Below are positions 8,263-15,968 of a stretch of 64,000 bases of DNA, one piece after another (positions within the stretch are counted from its first letter, which is position 1; each line of letters begins with the position of its first letter). The DNA is from Flavobacterium tegetincola DSM 22377 (GTDB lineage Bacteria; Bacteroidota; Bacteroidia; Flavobacteriales; Flavobacteriaceae), in contig NZ_AUDN01000021.1 in NCBI RefSeq assembly GCF_000425485.1, positions 62,001 through 126,000 on the forward strand. The letters are read 5' to 3'. The position numbers and the translations under genes were made by a program. The notes beneath the pieces were generated by a model that saw only the letters and a program-made list of their open reading frames with translations, was not told where the DNA came from and did no database searches.

Positions 8263-9378
8263 TTACTTCAAAAACTGCCTAAAATTATCCTTATTCACTA
8301 CCATGAAACTCGGATTGTAAGCAGTTTCAAAAGATTTTACTAATTTTACTTTCTTCGTGGGCGACCATTTAAATTCAAAAGCACTTACCACATCAGCATT
8401 GGTTTCGATATAATCAATTTCCTGTTGCGTAGTTGTTCTCCAAAAATAAGGTTTTGCCAAACTATCGGAATATGAAAGTAGCTTCATTCGTTCTGAAACT
8501 AGAAAATTTTCCCACAAAGCACCTTTATCCTGCCGGAATTCCAATACATTAAAATTCCCAATCAGCATATTTCGAACACCATTATCGTAAAAATAAATTT
8601 TTCGATTGGCTTTAATTTCATTACGAAGGTTTTTACTAAAACTGTTCAATCTAAAAATCACGAAAACTTTTTCTAGCAAATCAATATAATTACTAACAGT
8701 GTTTTTATCAACACCAACCAATTGCGCAATTTCATTGTAACTTACTTCACTTCCGACTTGCAAAGCCAATGCCTGTAAAATTTTTTCTAGAACTTCTGAT
8801 TTTCGAATACCCGCTAAACTCAATACGTCTTTATACAAATAACTGGAAACCAGATTTTTTAAAACTTCATATTCATTTCCGAAATTATTAATGACATCCG
8901 GATACATTCCATATAATAAACGCAATTCTAATTGTTGTTGGGCTTTGATATAACCCACATTGTTTTCAAATTCGTTCCAAGAAATTGGATATAAATGGTA
9001 TTCAAATTTACGCCCCGTCAATGGTTCTTGAGTCAGATGATTAATATCAAAAGCCGAAGAGCCACTCACAATGACTTGTACATCTTTAATTTGGTCTACA
9101 ATAATTTTTAATTTTAAGCCAATGTTTGGAATACGTTGCACTTCATCAATAAATACATATTTATAGCTTCCAATAATACTCTTTAATGTTTCGGTATTTG
9201 CATTTGCCAATGTATCGACCACTACGACATCGTCTCCATCTAAAAAAAGAAATGGAATTCCCTCTAATAATGTATTTACCAAAGTTGTTTTCCCTATTTG
9301 TCTAGGGCCGATAAGCACAATTGCTTTGCCTTTATTTAGTTTTCCTTTTACTCTCGCTGTTAAATCTCTAGAAATCAT
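8263..9378 (-). CDS. AAA ATPase with C-terminal DUF4143 domain
   Basis: This 371-residue protein has Walker A GPRQIGKT (residues about 24-31), Walker B YVFIDEVQRI and a sensor-like VIVSGSSAFD. These are followed by a winged-helix segment (EVSYNEIAQLVGVDKNTVSNYIDLLEKV) and a C-terminal PD-(D/E)xK-like fold ending in FEFKWSPTKK. This is the AAA_14 / DUF4143 layout. Members are common in Bacteroidota and spread horizontally; their substrates are not established. Three 33-bp-spaced operator-like repeats lie upstream, and the winged helix makes self-regulation plausible but unproven. Confidence 0.85.
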   Translation of the reverse strand: MISRDLTARVKGKLNKGKAIVLIGPRQIGKTTLVNTLLEGIPFLFLDGDDVVVVDTLANANTETLKSIIGSYKYVFIDEVQRIPNIGLKLKIIVDQIKDVQVIVSGSSAFDINHLTQEPLTGRKFEYHLYPISWNEFENNVGYIKAQQQLELRLLYGMYPDVINNFGNEYEVLKNLVSSYLYKDVLSLAGIRKSEVLEKILQALALQVGSEVSYNEIAQLVGVDKNTVSNYIDLLEKVFVIFRLNSFSKNLRNEIKANRKIYFYDNGVRNMLIGNFNVLEFRQDKGALWENFLVSERMKLLSYSDSLAKPYFWRTTTQQEIDYIETNADVVSAFEFKWSPTKKVKLVKSFETAYNPSFMVVNKDNFRQFLK

Positions 9379-9414
9379 AGCTTAAAATTTATACAATGAT
9401 ATGCAAATAATTTC

Positions 9415-9497
9415 TATTCACCAATATTATACTATTTTTGGTGAATGTATTCACCAATATTATATTGTTTTCGGTGAACATATTCACCAATATTACA
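9415..9497. promoter_or_regulatory. Triple 33-bp-period operator-like repeat array
   Basis: TATTCACCAATATTA starts at 9415, 9448 and 9481, exactly 33 nt apart. Between copies lie inverted GGTGAA half-sites, producing the perfect palindrome TTGGTGAATGTATTCACCAA (9438-9457) and a near-perfect second one (9471-9490). The array lies in the divergent region between the ATPase start (9378) and the GbsR-type regulator start (9569), closer to the ATPase. It is probably a cooperative protein-binding site. Confidence 0.7.
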
Positions 9498-9517
9498 TGG
9501 AAATAATTTAATAAATT

Positions 9518-9543
9518 AAACTTTCATTTTTTACTGAAACTTT
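9518..9543. promoter_or_regulatory. Operator 1 of the GbsR-type regulator
   Basis: AAACTTTCA (9518-9526), an 8-nt spacer and TGAAACTTT (9535-9543) form an inverted repeat with one mismatch. The same palindrome in perfect form lies at 10091-10116 before the next operon. It lies just upstream of the -7 box of the regulator gene, where binding would block transcription. Confidence 0.7.
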
Positions 9544-9556
9544 AAAAACTTTTATT

Positions 9557-9564
9557 TACATTTG
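9557..9564 (+). promoter_or_regulatory. -7 element of the GbsR-type regulator
   Basis: TACATTTG matches TAnnTTTG and ends only 4 nt before the ATG at 9569. The transcript may therefore start at or near the start codon. Confidence 0.55.
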
Positions 9565-9568
9565 TATC

Positions 9569-10072
9569 ATGGAATTCGCAGAAGCTAAAAATAAATTCAT
9601 TCAAACCTGGGGCGCCTTAGGTTCGCAATGGGGAATCAATAAAACAATGGCGCAAATTCATGCGTTGTTGATGGTTTCTTCCGAACCACTTTCTATGGAA
9701 GATGTAATGGACGAATTGCGGATTTCTCGTGGAAATGCAAGTATGAATTTACGAGCTTTGATGGATTGGGGAATTGTGTACAAAGAATACAAATCGGGTG
9801 AGCGAAAAGAGTTTTTTACCGCGGAAAAAGATTTGGACGAATTGGCTGTGAAAATTGCCAAAGAACGAAGTAAACGCGAAATCAAGCCTGCTTTGAAAGT
9901 TTTAAAAGACGTTTCTTCTATAAATCCAGCAACCTCTTTGGAAACCAAACATTTTGTAGAACAGACTAAAAACTTATATGATTTTGTTTTGAAAGCCGAC
10001 AATATGATTGATAAAGTAACTGAAATTAAAGACAACTGGATTGGTCGATTGGTGATGAAAATCATGCGTTAA
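9569..10072 (+). CDS. GbsR/MarR-family transcriptional regulator
   Basis: This is a 167-residue winged-helix regulator. The N-terminal half carries the GbsR layout: WGALGSQWGINKTMAQIHALL, then SMEDVMDELRISRGNASMNLRALMDWGIV as the recognition helix and turn, then the wing YKSGERKEFF. A helical C-terminal half probably mediates dimer formation. The gene is followed by a four-gene operon with a perfect copy of the palindrome found in its own promoter, so it probably represses itself and that operon. The inducer is unknown; in Bacillus, GbsR proteins sense choline, but nothing here points to choline metabolism. Confidence 0.9.
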   Translation: MEFAEAKNKFIQTWGALGSQWGINKTMAQIHALLMVSSEPLSMEDVMDELRISRGNASMNLRALMDWGIVYKEYKSGERKEFFTAEKDLDELAVKIAKERSKREIKPALKVLKDVSSINPATSLETKHFVEQTKNLYDFVLKADNMIDKVTEIKDNWIGRLVMKIMR

Positions 10073-10090
10073 TCGACTTTTTTTTAATTA

Positions 10091-10116
10091 AAACTTTCAT
10101 TTTTTTCTGAAAGTTT
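10091..10116. promoter_or_regulatory. Operator 2 upstream of the DUF2071 operon
   Basis: AAACTTTCA (10091-10099), an 8-nt spacer and TGAAAGTTT (10108-10116) form a perfect inverted repeat 14 nt before the ATG at 10131. It matches operator 1 in arms, spacer length and T-rich spacer, so both probably bind the regulator encoded between them. Confidence 0.75.
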
Positions 10117-10130
10117 AAAATGTATAAATT

Positions 10131-11201
10131 ATGAAAATTTTAAATTTTTTAAACGTATCCCTTATCCTTATTGTCTTTGGAAACCTTTTATTAGGCTTCG
10201 TTGACGACTCTTATTTTCCAGCCGCATTTGGTCTAGGTGCATTTTTGCTGCCTATTTTTCAATTAATTGTCGGGTTAATCTGGCTTATTGGATATAAGGA
10301 AAATAAAAAAATTCAGTTTTATTTTTACGCTGTTATCAGCTATTTCTTTATCCTATACAGTTCCGTTCTTTGGTGGGATGCTGCCGAGAAAGTTGCAATT
10401 CTAAACAAAATACTTTTATTTCTATTATTCGCAACGCCTATTTCTCTGGCTGTTTATTTCACTATTATATTATTTCAATTTTCTAAACAATGTAGTTTCA
10501 TGAAAGCCGAATGGAACGATTTACTCTTTATTAATTATCAAATTGATCCAAAATTATTAGAAAAATACGTTCCAAAAGGCACCGAAATCGATTTATTCAA
10601 CGGCAAATGTTACATCAGTTTGATTGGTTTTATGTTTGAAAACGTAAAGGTTTTGGGAATAAAAATCCCGTATCACGTCAACTTTGAAGAAGTCAACTTG
10701 CGGTTTTACGTCAAGCGATTTGAAGATGGAAACTGGAGGCGTGGCGTTGTTTTTATAAAAGAAATCGTTCCAAAACACGCCATTACTTTCGTAGCAAACA
10801 CTTTGTATAATGAACAATACCAAACTTTGCCGATGCGTCACGAGCGAACTGTTACTAAAACTTCACGATTTTTTAAATACGAATGGCTTAAAGAAAACTA
10901 TAGAAATTCAATTTCCGTAGAAACAGAGAAAAAATTAATGCCAATTGAAGAAAACTCCGAAGCCGAATTCATTTCAGAACATTATTATGGTTACACCATT
11001 CCACCCCGACAAAAAACAGTGGAATACGAAGTGAAACATCCAAGATGGCAACAATATAAGGTAATTGATTATGCACTAACTGTCGATTTTGAATTGACTT
11101 ATGGAAAGGAATTTGCCTTTCTGCAAGACTTAAAAGCAGATTCTTGTTTTGTTGCAAAAGGTTCTAAAATTAGTATTGAAAGTAAACGAGTATTCTCATG
11201 A
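10131..11201 (+). CDS. Membrane-domain / DUF2071 (YqjF-like) fusion protein
   Basis: The 356 residues fall into two parts. Residues 1-120 hold four hydrophobic segments (for example LILIVFGNLLLGFV and ILLFLLFATPISLAVYF). Residues about 124-356 form a complete DUF2071/YqjF domain (MKAEWNDLLFINYQIDPKLLEKYVPKG onward, with GIKIPYHVNFEEVNLRFYV). DUF2071 proteins usually start at that Met and stand alone, so this is a fusion. Their function is unknown. It is the first gene of the operon, with a perfect operator upstream, and its stop overlaps the next start as ATGA. Confidence 0.8.
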   Translation: MKILNFLNVSLILIVFGNLLLGFVDDSYFPAAFGLGAFLLPIFQLIVGLIWLIGYKENKKIQFYFYAVISYFFILYSSVLWWDAAEKVAILNKILLFLLFATPISLAVYFTIILFQFSKQCSFMKAEWNDLLFINYQIDPKLLEKYVPKGTEIDLFNGKCYISLIGFMFENVKVLGIKIPYHVNFEEVNLRFYVKRFEDGNWRRGVVFIKEIVPKHAITFVANTLYNEQYQTLPMRHERTVTKTSRFFKYEWLKENYRNSISVETEKKLMPIEENSEAEFISEHYYGYTIPPRQKTVEYEVKHPRWQQYKVIDYALTVDFELTYGKEFAFLQDLKADSCFVAKGSKISIESKRVFS

Positions 11202-12019
11202 AAACGCTAGAAAACCATACATTGCTATACGATGAAGATTGTCCGATGTGCAACATTTACACTTCTGGATTTATAAAAACGAAAATGTTAGACTCGAACG
11301 GAAGAAAATCTTTCACAACGATAACAAGTTCAGAACACCTTTTTATTGATGTGGAAAGAGCTAAAAATGAAATCGCTTTAGTCGATAACGAAAACAAAAA
11401 AGTATTTTACGGAATAGAGAGTCTTCTAAAAGTAATTGGAAATTCGTATCCTTGGATGGAAAGCATCGGGAATTTAAAGCCCGTAAATTTTCTGTTGAAA
11501 AAATTATATAAATTTATTTCGTACAACAGAAAAGTTATCGTACCAAGCGACCTTAAAGCAGAAAAAGGCTTGGAATGCATTCCAACTTTCAATATAAAAT
11601 ACAGATTATCTTACATTGTTTTTGCGACTTTGTTTACAGCAATTGTCTTATTTCAATACTCAAAGATGATTGTGTTTTTACCAAAAGCTACTTTCGTCAG
11701 GGAATTACTTTTAGCTTTGGGACAAATTGCATTTCAATATCTCTTTATACAAAAATTAAGTAAACAAAGTCAGTTAGTATACATTGGAAATTTGGTTACC
11801 GTTTCCGTAATTGGAAGTTTAATTCTAACTCCTGTATTGCTTTTAAGTCAATTTGTACATCTAAATGAATACTTTATTTTAGGTTGGTTTGGGTTAACCG
11901 TAAACCTTATGATATATGAACATTTTCGTAGAATTAAATTGCTACACCTGCCAAAAAACCTCACATTCACTTGGATTTTATACCGAATCATTGCTTTGAT
12001 TATCCTTCTAAATTTATAA
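11198..12019 (+). CDS. DCC-type thiol-disulfide oxidoreductase with membrane domain
   Basis: The N-terminal YDEDCPMCNIYTSGF motif is the signature of the DCC1-like (DUF393) thioredoxin-fold family, with the CxxC redox pair. After about 140 residues come four to five hydrophobic segments (for example YIVFATLFTAIVLFQY and YFILGWFGLTVNLMIY), so the redox domain is probably tethered to the inner membrane. At 273 residues it is longer than single-domain relatives. It overlaps the upstream DUF2071 gene by 4 nt and is 3 nt from the epimerase gene, so it is co-transcribed. The substrate is unknown. Confidence 0.8.
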   Translation: MKTLENHTLLYDEDCPMCNIYTSGFIKTKMLDSNGRKSFTTITSSEHLFIDVERAKNEIALVDNENKKVFYGIESLLKVIGNSYPWMESIGNLKPVNFLLKKLYKFISYNRKVIVPSDLKAEKGLECIPTFNIKYRLSYIVFATLFTAIVLFQYSKMIVFLPKATFVRELLLALGQIAFQYLFIQKLSKQSQLVYIGNLVTVSVIGSLILTPVLLLSQFVHLNEYFILGWFGLTVNLMIYEHFRRIKLLHLPKNLTFTWILYRIIALIILLNL

Positions 12020-12022
12020 ATC

Positions 12023-12931
12023 ATGAAAAAATTAGTAATTGCCGCCGGAACGGGATTTTTAGGCCAAGTTCTCGTGAATCATTTTCAAAATAAATATGAT
12101 GAACTAGTTGTTTTGACAAGAGGGAAATCTCGTGTTTCAAATACTATTAAGTATGTCAATTGGGATGCAAAAACTATTTCTGGCTGGGAAAATGAATTAG
12201 AAAATGCTGATATCTTGATAAATCTTGCCGGAAAATCTGTAGATTGCAGGTATACGAAATCCAACAAAAATGAAATTCTAACCTCAAGAATTAATAGCAC
12301 CAAAATTTTGAACGAAGCTGTATTGCGATGTCAAAATCCACCGAGACATTGGTTAAACTCTTCCACTTCTACTATTTATCGTCATTCGGAAGACAAACAA
12401 ATGACGGAGGAAAATGGAGAAATTGGCGATGACTTCTCAATGAATGTTGCGAAAGCGTGGGAAAAATTTTTTTTTGAAACTGAAACGCCGAAAACTTTAA
12501 AAACAGCTTTAAGAACTTCAATCGTTCTGGGTAAAAATGGTGGTGCTTTTATTCCGCTGAAAACATTGACTAAATTTGGTTTAGGAGGCAAACAAGGAAA
12601 TGGAAATCAATTTATAAGTTGGATTCATGAACATGATTTTGCTAGAGCAATTGAATTTGTAATAGAAAAAGAAATGACTGGGAAAGTAAATATCGTTTCA
12701 CCTCAACCGATTACAAATAAAGATTTCATGTCCAATTTAAGAACGGAATTACATGTTTCCATCGGAATTCCTACGCCAAAATTACTATTAAAACTTGGTG
12801 CAAAAATCATAGGAACCGAACCTGAATTGGTTTTAAAAAGTAGAAATGTAATTCCCGAACGATTAATTAAAAACGCTTTTGAATTCCGATTTAAAACGCT
12901 AGAAGAAGCCTTAAAAAACCTTGTGAAATGA
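12023..12931 (+). CDS. TIGR01777-family NAD(P)-binding epimerase-like protein
   Basis: This 302-residue extended short-chain dehydrogenase/epimerase protein begins with IAAGTGFLGQVL, a Rossmann loop of the GxxGFLG type. It also has LINLAGKSVDCRYTKSNKNEI and the SSTSTIY and SFGLGGKQGNG-like blocks typical of YfcH/SDR39U1 relatives. The standard catalytic Tyr-x-x-x-Lys is not clearly seen, as is usual for this subfamily. The first glycine of the nucleotide motif is replaced by Ala. Its substrate is not known. Its stop overlaps the SRPBCC gene start as ATGA. Confidence 0.85.
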   Translation: MKKLVIAAGTGFLGQVLVNHFQNKYDELVVLTRGKSRVSNTIKYVNWDAKTISGWENELENADILINLAGKSVDCRYTKSNKNEILTSRINSTKILNEAVLRCQNPPRHWLNSSTSTIYRHSEDKQMTEENGEIGDDFSMNVAKAWEKFFFETETPKTLKTALRTSIVLGKNGGAFIPLKTLTKFGLGGKQGNGNQFISWIHEHDFARAIEFVIEKEMTGKVNIVSPQPITNKDFMSNLRTELHVSIGIPTPKLLLKLGAKIIGTEPELVLKSRNVIPERLIKNAFEFRFKTLEEALKNLVK

Positions 12932-13380
12932 CCACAATTAAATTACAAACAGAAATAAATGCTTCAATTCAAACAGTTTTCGACTTGAATAGAAACATCG
13001 ACATTCACAAACTATCGACTTCAAAATCAAAGGAAACAGTAATTGCAGGTGTAACTTCAGGATTAATCCATAAAGGAGAAACCGTAACGTGGCGTGGAAA
13101 GCATTTTGGGATTTACCTTACGCATAAAAGTCTTATTTCGCAGATGGAATTTCCGCATTCATTTATTGACGAAATGGTGGAAGGAAAATTTAAAAGTTTT
13201 AAACACCAGCATGTCTTTTATGAAAAAGAGGGAAAAACAATAATGGAAGATCAAATTGAATACGAAACTCCTTTTGGAATATTTGGAAGCGTATTTGATA
13301 CACTTATTTTAAAAAATCATCTTACCACTTTCATCAAGGAAAGAAATGAATTTATTAAGAAAACCGCTGAACATTTTTGA
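12928..13380 (+). CDS. SRPBCC-family (START-like) ligand-binding protein
   Basis: This 150-residue protein starts MTTIKLQTEINASIQTVFDLNRNID, the usual first strand and helix of the SRPBCC fold. It ends with a long C-terminal helix (LKNHLTTFIKERNEFIKKTAEHF) that typically covers the hydrophobic cavity. The family binds lipids or other hydrophobic ligands, and a similar protein often accompanies TIGR01777 epimerases, sometimes fused to them. It is the last gene of the GbsR-linked operon. Confidence 0.82.
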   Translation: MTTIKLQTEINASIQTVFDLNRNIDIHKLSTSKSKETVIAGVTSGLIHKGETVTWRGKHFGIYLTHKSLISQMEFPHSFIDEMVEGKFKSFKHQHVFYEKEGKTIMEDQIEYETPFGIFGSVFDTLILKNHLTTFIKERNEFIKKTAEHF

Positions 13381-13400
13381 ATTTGTTTTAAATTTTAAAG

Positions 13401-13435
13401 TTTGTAAAATTACAAGTCCTTTTTAAGTATATTTG
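13401..13435 (+). promoter_or_regulatory. Promoter of lemA
   Basis: TTTG at 13401-13404 and TATATTTG at 13428-13435 are 23 nt apart, within the Bacteroidota range. The ATG follows 17 nt later. Confidence 0.55.
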
Positions 13436-13452
13436 ACTTTAAATCAGAAATT

Positions 13453-14001
13453 ATGTTGATTGCTTTAATTTTAGGATTCGTCGTTTTAGTGCTACTGTAT
13501 TTTATAATTACCTACAATAAGTTGATTAAACTAACAGTGCTTGCTGAAGAAGGCTGGAGCGCCATAGATGTATTTTTAAAAAAGAGATATGACTTAATTC
13601 CGAACCTTCTAGAAACAGTGAAAGGGTATGCAAAACATGAAAGCGCAACCTTTGAAAATGTAGTAAAAGCTAGAAATAATGCAGTAAACGCTTCATCCGT
13701 TCATGAAAAAGAAGTTTCTGAACAACAATTAAATGTAGCCTTAAAAGGTTTAAATATTGTTGTGGAACAATATCCCGAACTAAAAGCGAGTGAAAATTTC
13801 AAGCAATTAAGTTCAGAATTAACTAAAATTGAAACAGAAATAGAAAGTGCACGCCGGTATTACAATGCTACGGTTAGAGATTTAAACATTGCAGTTACTA
13901 CATTTCCTAGCGTAATTATTGCAAATATGTTTAAGTTTGAGAAAAAAGAATTTCTCGAAATTGAAATTCAAGCACGTGAAAATCCTAAAGTTGCTTTTTA
14001 A
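13453..14001 (+). CDS. lemA: LemA family protein
   Basis: This 182-residue protein has one N-terminal membrane segment (LIALILGFVVLVLLYFIITY), then a helical body with the family markers EEGWSAIDVFLKKRYDLIPNL, ESARRYYNATVRDLN and FPSVIIANMFKF. In solved relatives the body is a cytosolic or periplasmic helical bundle; the molecular role is unknown. Its stop overlaps the next start (TAATG), and LemA genes commonly precede DUF2207 or TPM-domain genes, as here. Confidence 0.93.
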   Translation: MLIALILGFVVLVLLYFIITYNKLIKLTVLAEEGWSAIDVFLKKRYDLIPNLLETVKGYAKHESATFENVVKARNNAVNASSVHEKEVSEQQLNVALKGLNIVVEQYPELKASENFKQLSSELTKIETEIESARRYYNATVRDLNIAVTTFPSVIIANMFKFEKKEFLEIEIQARENPKVAF

Positions 14002-15917
14002 TGAAAATCAACTTCAACTCCATTCTAATTTTTCTTTTTTTATTTCTTACTCATTCCATTTTTGGGCAAGAAGAAAGAATATTGAATTTTCATGTAGACT
14101 TAATCATCAACAAGGACAGAACAATAAGTGTTACCGAGAATATTAAAGTTTATGCTAATGGAAGTCAATTTGAGCGTGGAATTGTTAGAACTATTCCGCA
14201 AACAAGGAGTGACAGAACGGGAAAAACTTTTCGCTACAACATCGATTTAGAATCGGTGAAACACAATGGTCAAACATCAAATTATATTGAAGATGCTTCC
14301 GACGACTTCACTTTGAAAATAGGTGATAAAAATGTTTTCATCCCTGTAGGAATTCACGATTACGAAATAAAATATTCTATAAAAGGTCAGATTGGTTTTT
14401 TTGATACCTATGACGAATTATATTGGAATGCAACTGGAACCGAATGGAATTTCCCTATTGAAAAAGCTTCTGTAAACATTGTTTTACCAAATAAAACAAC
14501 TGCAATACAATCGGCGTGTTATACAGGTTTTTCAGGTTCGACAGAAACAAATTGCAGTTCAAAAATTATTGGGAATCATACTTATTTTGTAGCAAACAAT
14601 CTTCAAAATTATGAAGGGCTAACTGTAGCAGTTGGATTTCCAAAAGGAATAGTACTTCCTCCACCTCCTCCTACTTTTTTAGAAATTTACGGCAGCGTTA
14701 TTTTATTTGGATGTGCTTTTAGTGTACTCGTTTATTTACTGGTATTAAATTGGGTTAAATTTGGAAGAGACCCTCAAAAGCCAACCATCGTTCCTCAATT
14801 TTATCCGCCAGAATCCTTATCACCGGCTGCGGTAAATATGATCATGAATGAAAGTTACGACGAATCTTCAGTAACGTACTCCATTGTGAATTTGGCAACC
14901 AAAGGCTACATTCAAATTACTGATATGTCAGAAAAAATGTTTGGCCTATTTGATAAGACAAGTTATGAACTAAATCGTTTAAAGGTTTCAGACCAGGAAA
15001 TTGCTCCTGAAGAACAATCCATCATCAATACTATCTTTAATTCAAAAGGAAAAGTTAGCTTTAAAGGAGATTATAATTCTAAAATTGCAAAGGCATATTC
15101 ATCGCATAGAGAAAAATTAGAGCAGCAATACGGTACTTTGATTAAAGACCAAAATAACTACATCAAGCTACTACCCTCTTTTACAATTTTTATTGTTTCA
15201 ATATTTATCGGTGCTTTCTACTTTACACAAGATGTAGTACCTATTGCATCCATTTCAATATTTGCAATTGTGGGAACTTTCCTTATTTCAGGTTTTATAA
15301 AGGTCATTTTAAGTGTATTTAAATCTAAAATTTCTTATGGAAGCGTTTTCCGATTTGTATTAACTACAATAGGTGTTATTACTATTTCAGGAGCTGTTTA
15401 TCTAAATACGCGGTACTCCTTGACAGCAATTGCTACCACGATTTACATCGTCGTTTCTCTACTTGCTTTGGTTTACTTTCAGCAACTTATTAAAATGCCA
15501 AGTGTTGAAAAATTACGTGTAAAATCATTAATTGAAGGTTTTAAAATGTACCTATCGGCGGCGGAGACCAACCGCTTAACATTTTTAAATCCACCAGAAA
15601 TGACACCTATTTATTTTGAAATGATTCTTCCGTATGCGATGGCTTTAGGTGTAGATAAAATTTGGGGAGAAAAATTTGCCACAATGTTGAACAATTCTTC
15701 CATTGAATATAATTCAACTTGGTATGTTGGAACGCGTCCATTTGATTCACATTCAATGCACAATTTTGCTGGTTCATTTACAAATACTGCTAATGAGTCA
15801 AGTACTAGACCATCCCAATCCTCTTCAAGTTCTGGAGGTGGAAGTTGGAGTTCGGGAAGTTCAGGAGGAGGTTCATCCGGAGGTGGCGGAGGCGGCGGCG
15901 GCGGCGGCGGCTGGTAG
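14001..15917 (+). CDS. DUF2207 membrane protein with poly-Gly C-terminus
   Basis: The 638-residue protein has a signal peptide (ILIFLFLFLTHSIFGQ), a periplasmic DUF2207 domain (residues about 25-225), and a membrane segment near 235-255. A cytosolic region beginning NWVKFGRDP is followed by several more membrane segments between about 395 and 500, then a further cytosolic domain. The tail is Ser/Gly-rich and ends in 11 glycines and a Trp; seven successive GGC codons encode part of it. Such Gly-rich tails are common in this family. It is translationally coupled to lemA. Function is unknown, though the family is linked to envelope stress or surface maintenance. Confidence 0.85.
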   Translation: MKINFNSILIFLFLFLTHSIFGQEERILNFHVDLIINKDRTISVTENIKVYANGSQFERGIVRTIPQTRSDRTGKTFRYNIDLESVKHNGQTSNYIEDASDDFTLKIGDKNVFIPVGIHDYEIKYSIKGQIGFFDTYDELYWNATGTEWNFPIEKASVNIVLPNKTTAIQSACYTGFSGSTETNCSSKIIGNHTYFVANNLQNYEGLTVAVGFPKGIVLPPPPPTFLEIYGSVILFGCAFSVLVYLLVLNWVKFGRDPQKPTIVPQFYPPESLSPAAVNMIMNESYDESSVTYSIVNLATKGYIQITDMSEKMFGLFDKTSYELNRLKVSDQEIAPEEQSIINTIFNSKGKVSFKGDYNSKIAKAYSSHREKLEQQYGTLIKDQNNYIKLLPSFTIFIVSIFIGAFYFTQDVVPIASISIFAIVGTFLISGFIKVILSVFKSKISYGSVFRFVLTTIGVITISGAVYLNTRYSLTAIATTIYIVVSLLALVYFQQLIKMPSVEKLRVKSLIEGFKMYLSAAETNRLTFLNPPEMTPIYFEMILPYAMALGVDKIWGEKFATMLNNSSIEYNSTWYVGTRPFDSHSMHNFAGSFTNTANESSTRPSQSSSSSGGGSWSSGSSGGGSSGGGGGGGGGGGW

Positions 15918-15968
15918 AAATTTATTTTAAAAACCAACAATTCATCTTGAACTACGAGATGTACAGAA

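Noticed and set aside
10593..10841. Minus-strand frame within the DUF2071 gene
   Set aside because: Shadow of a conserved coding region.
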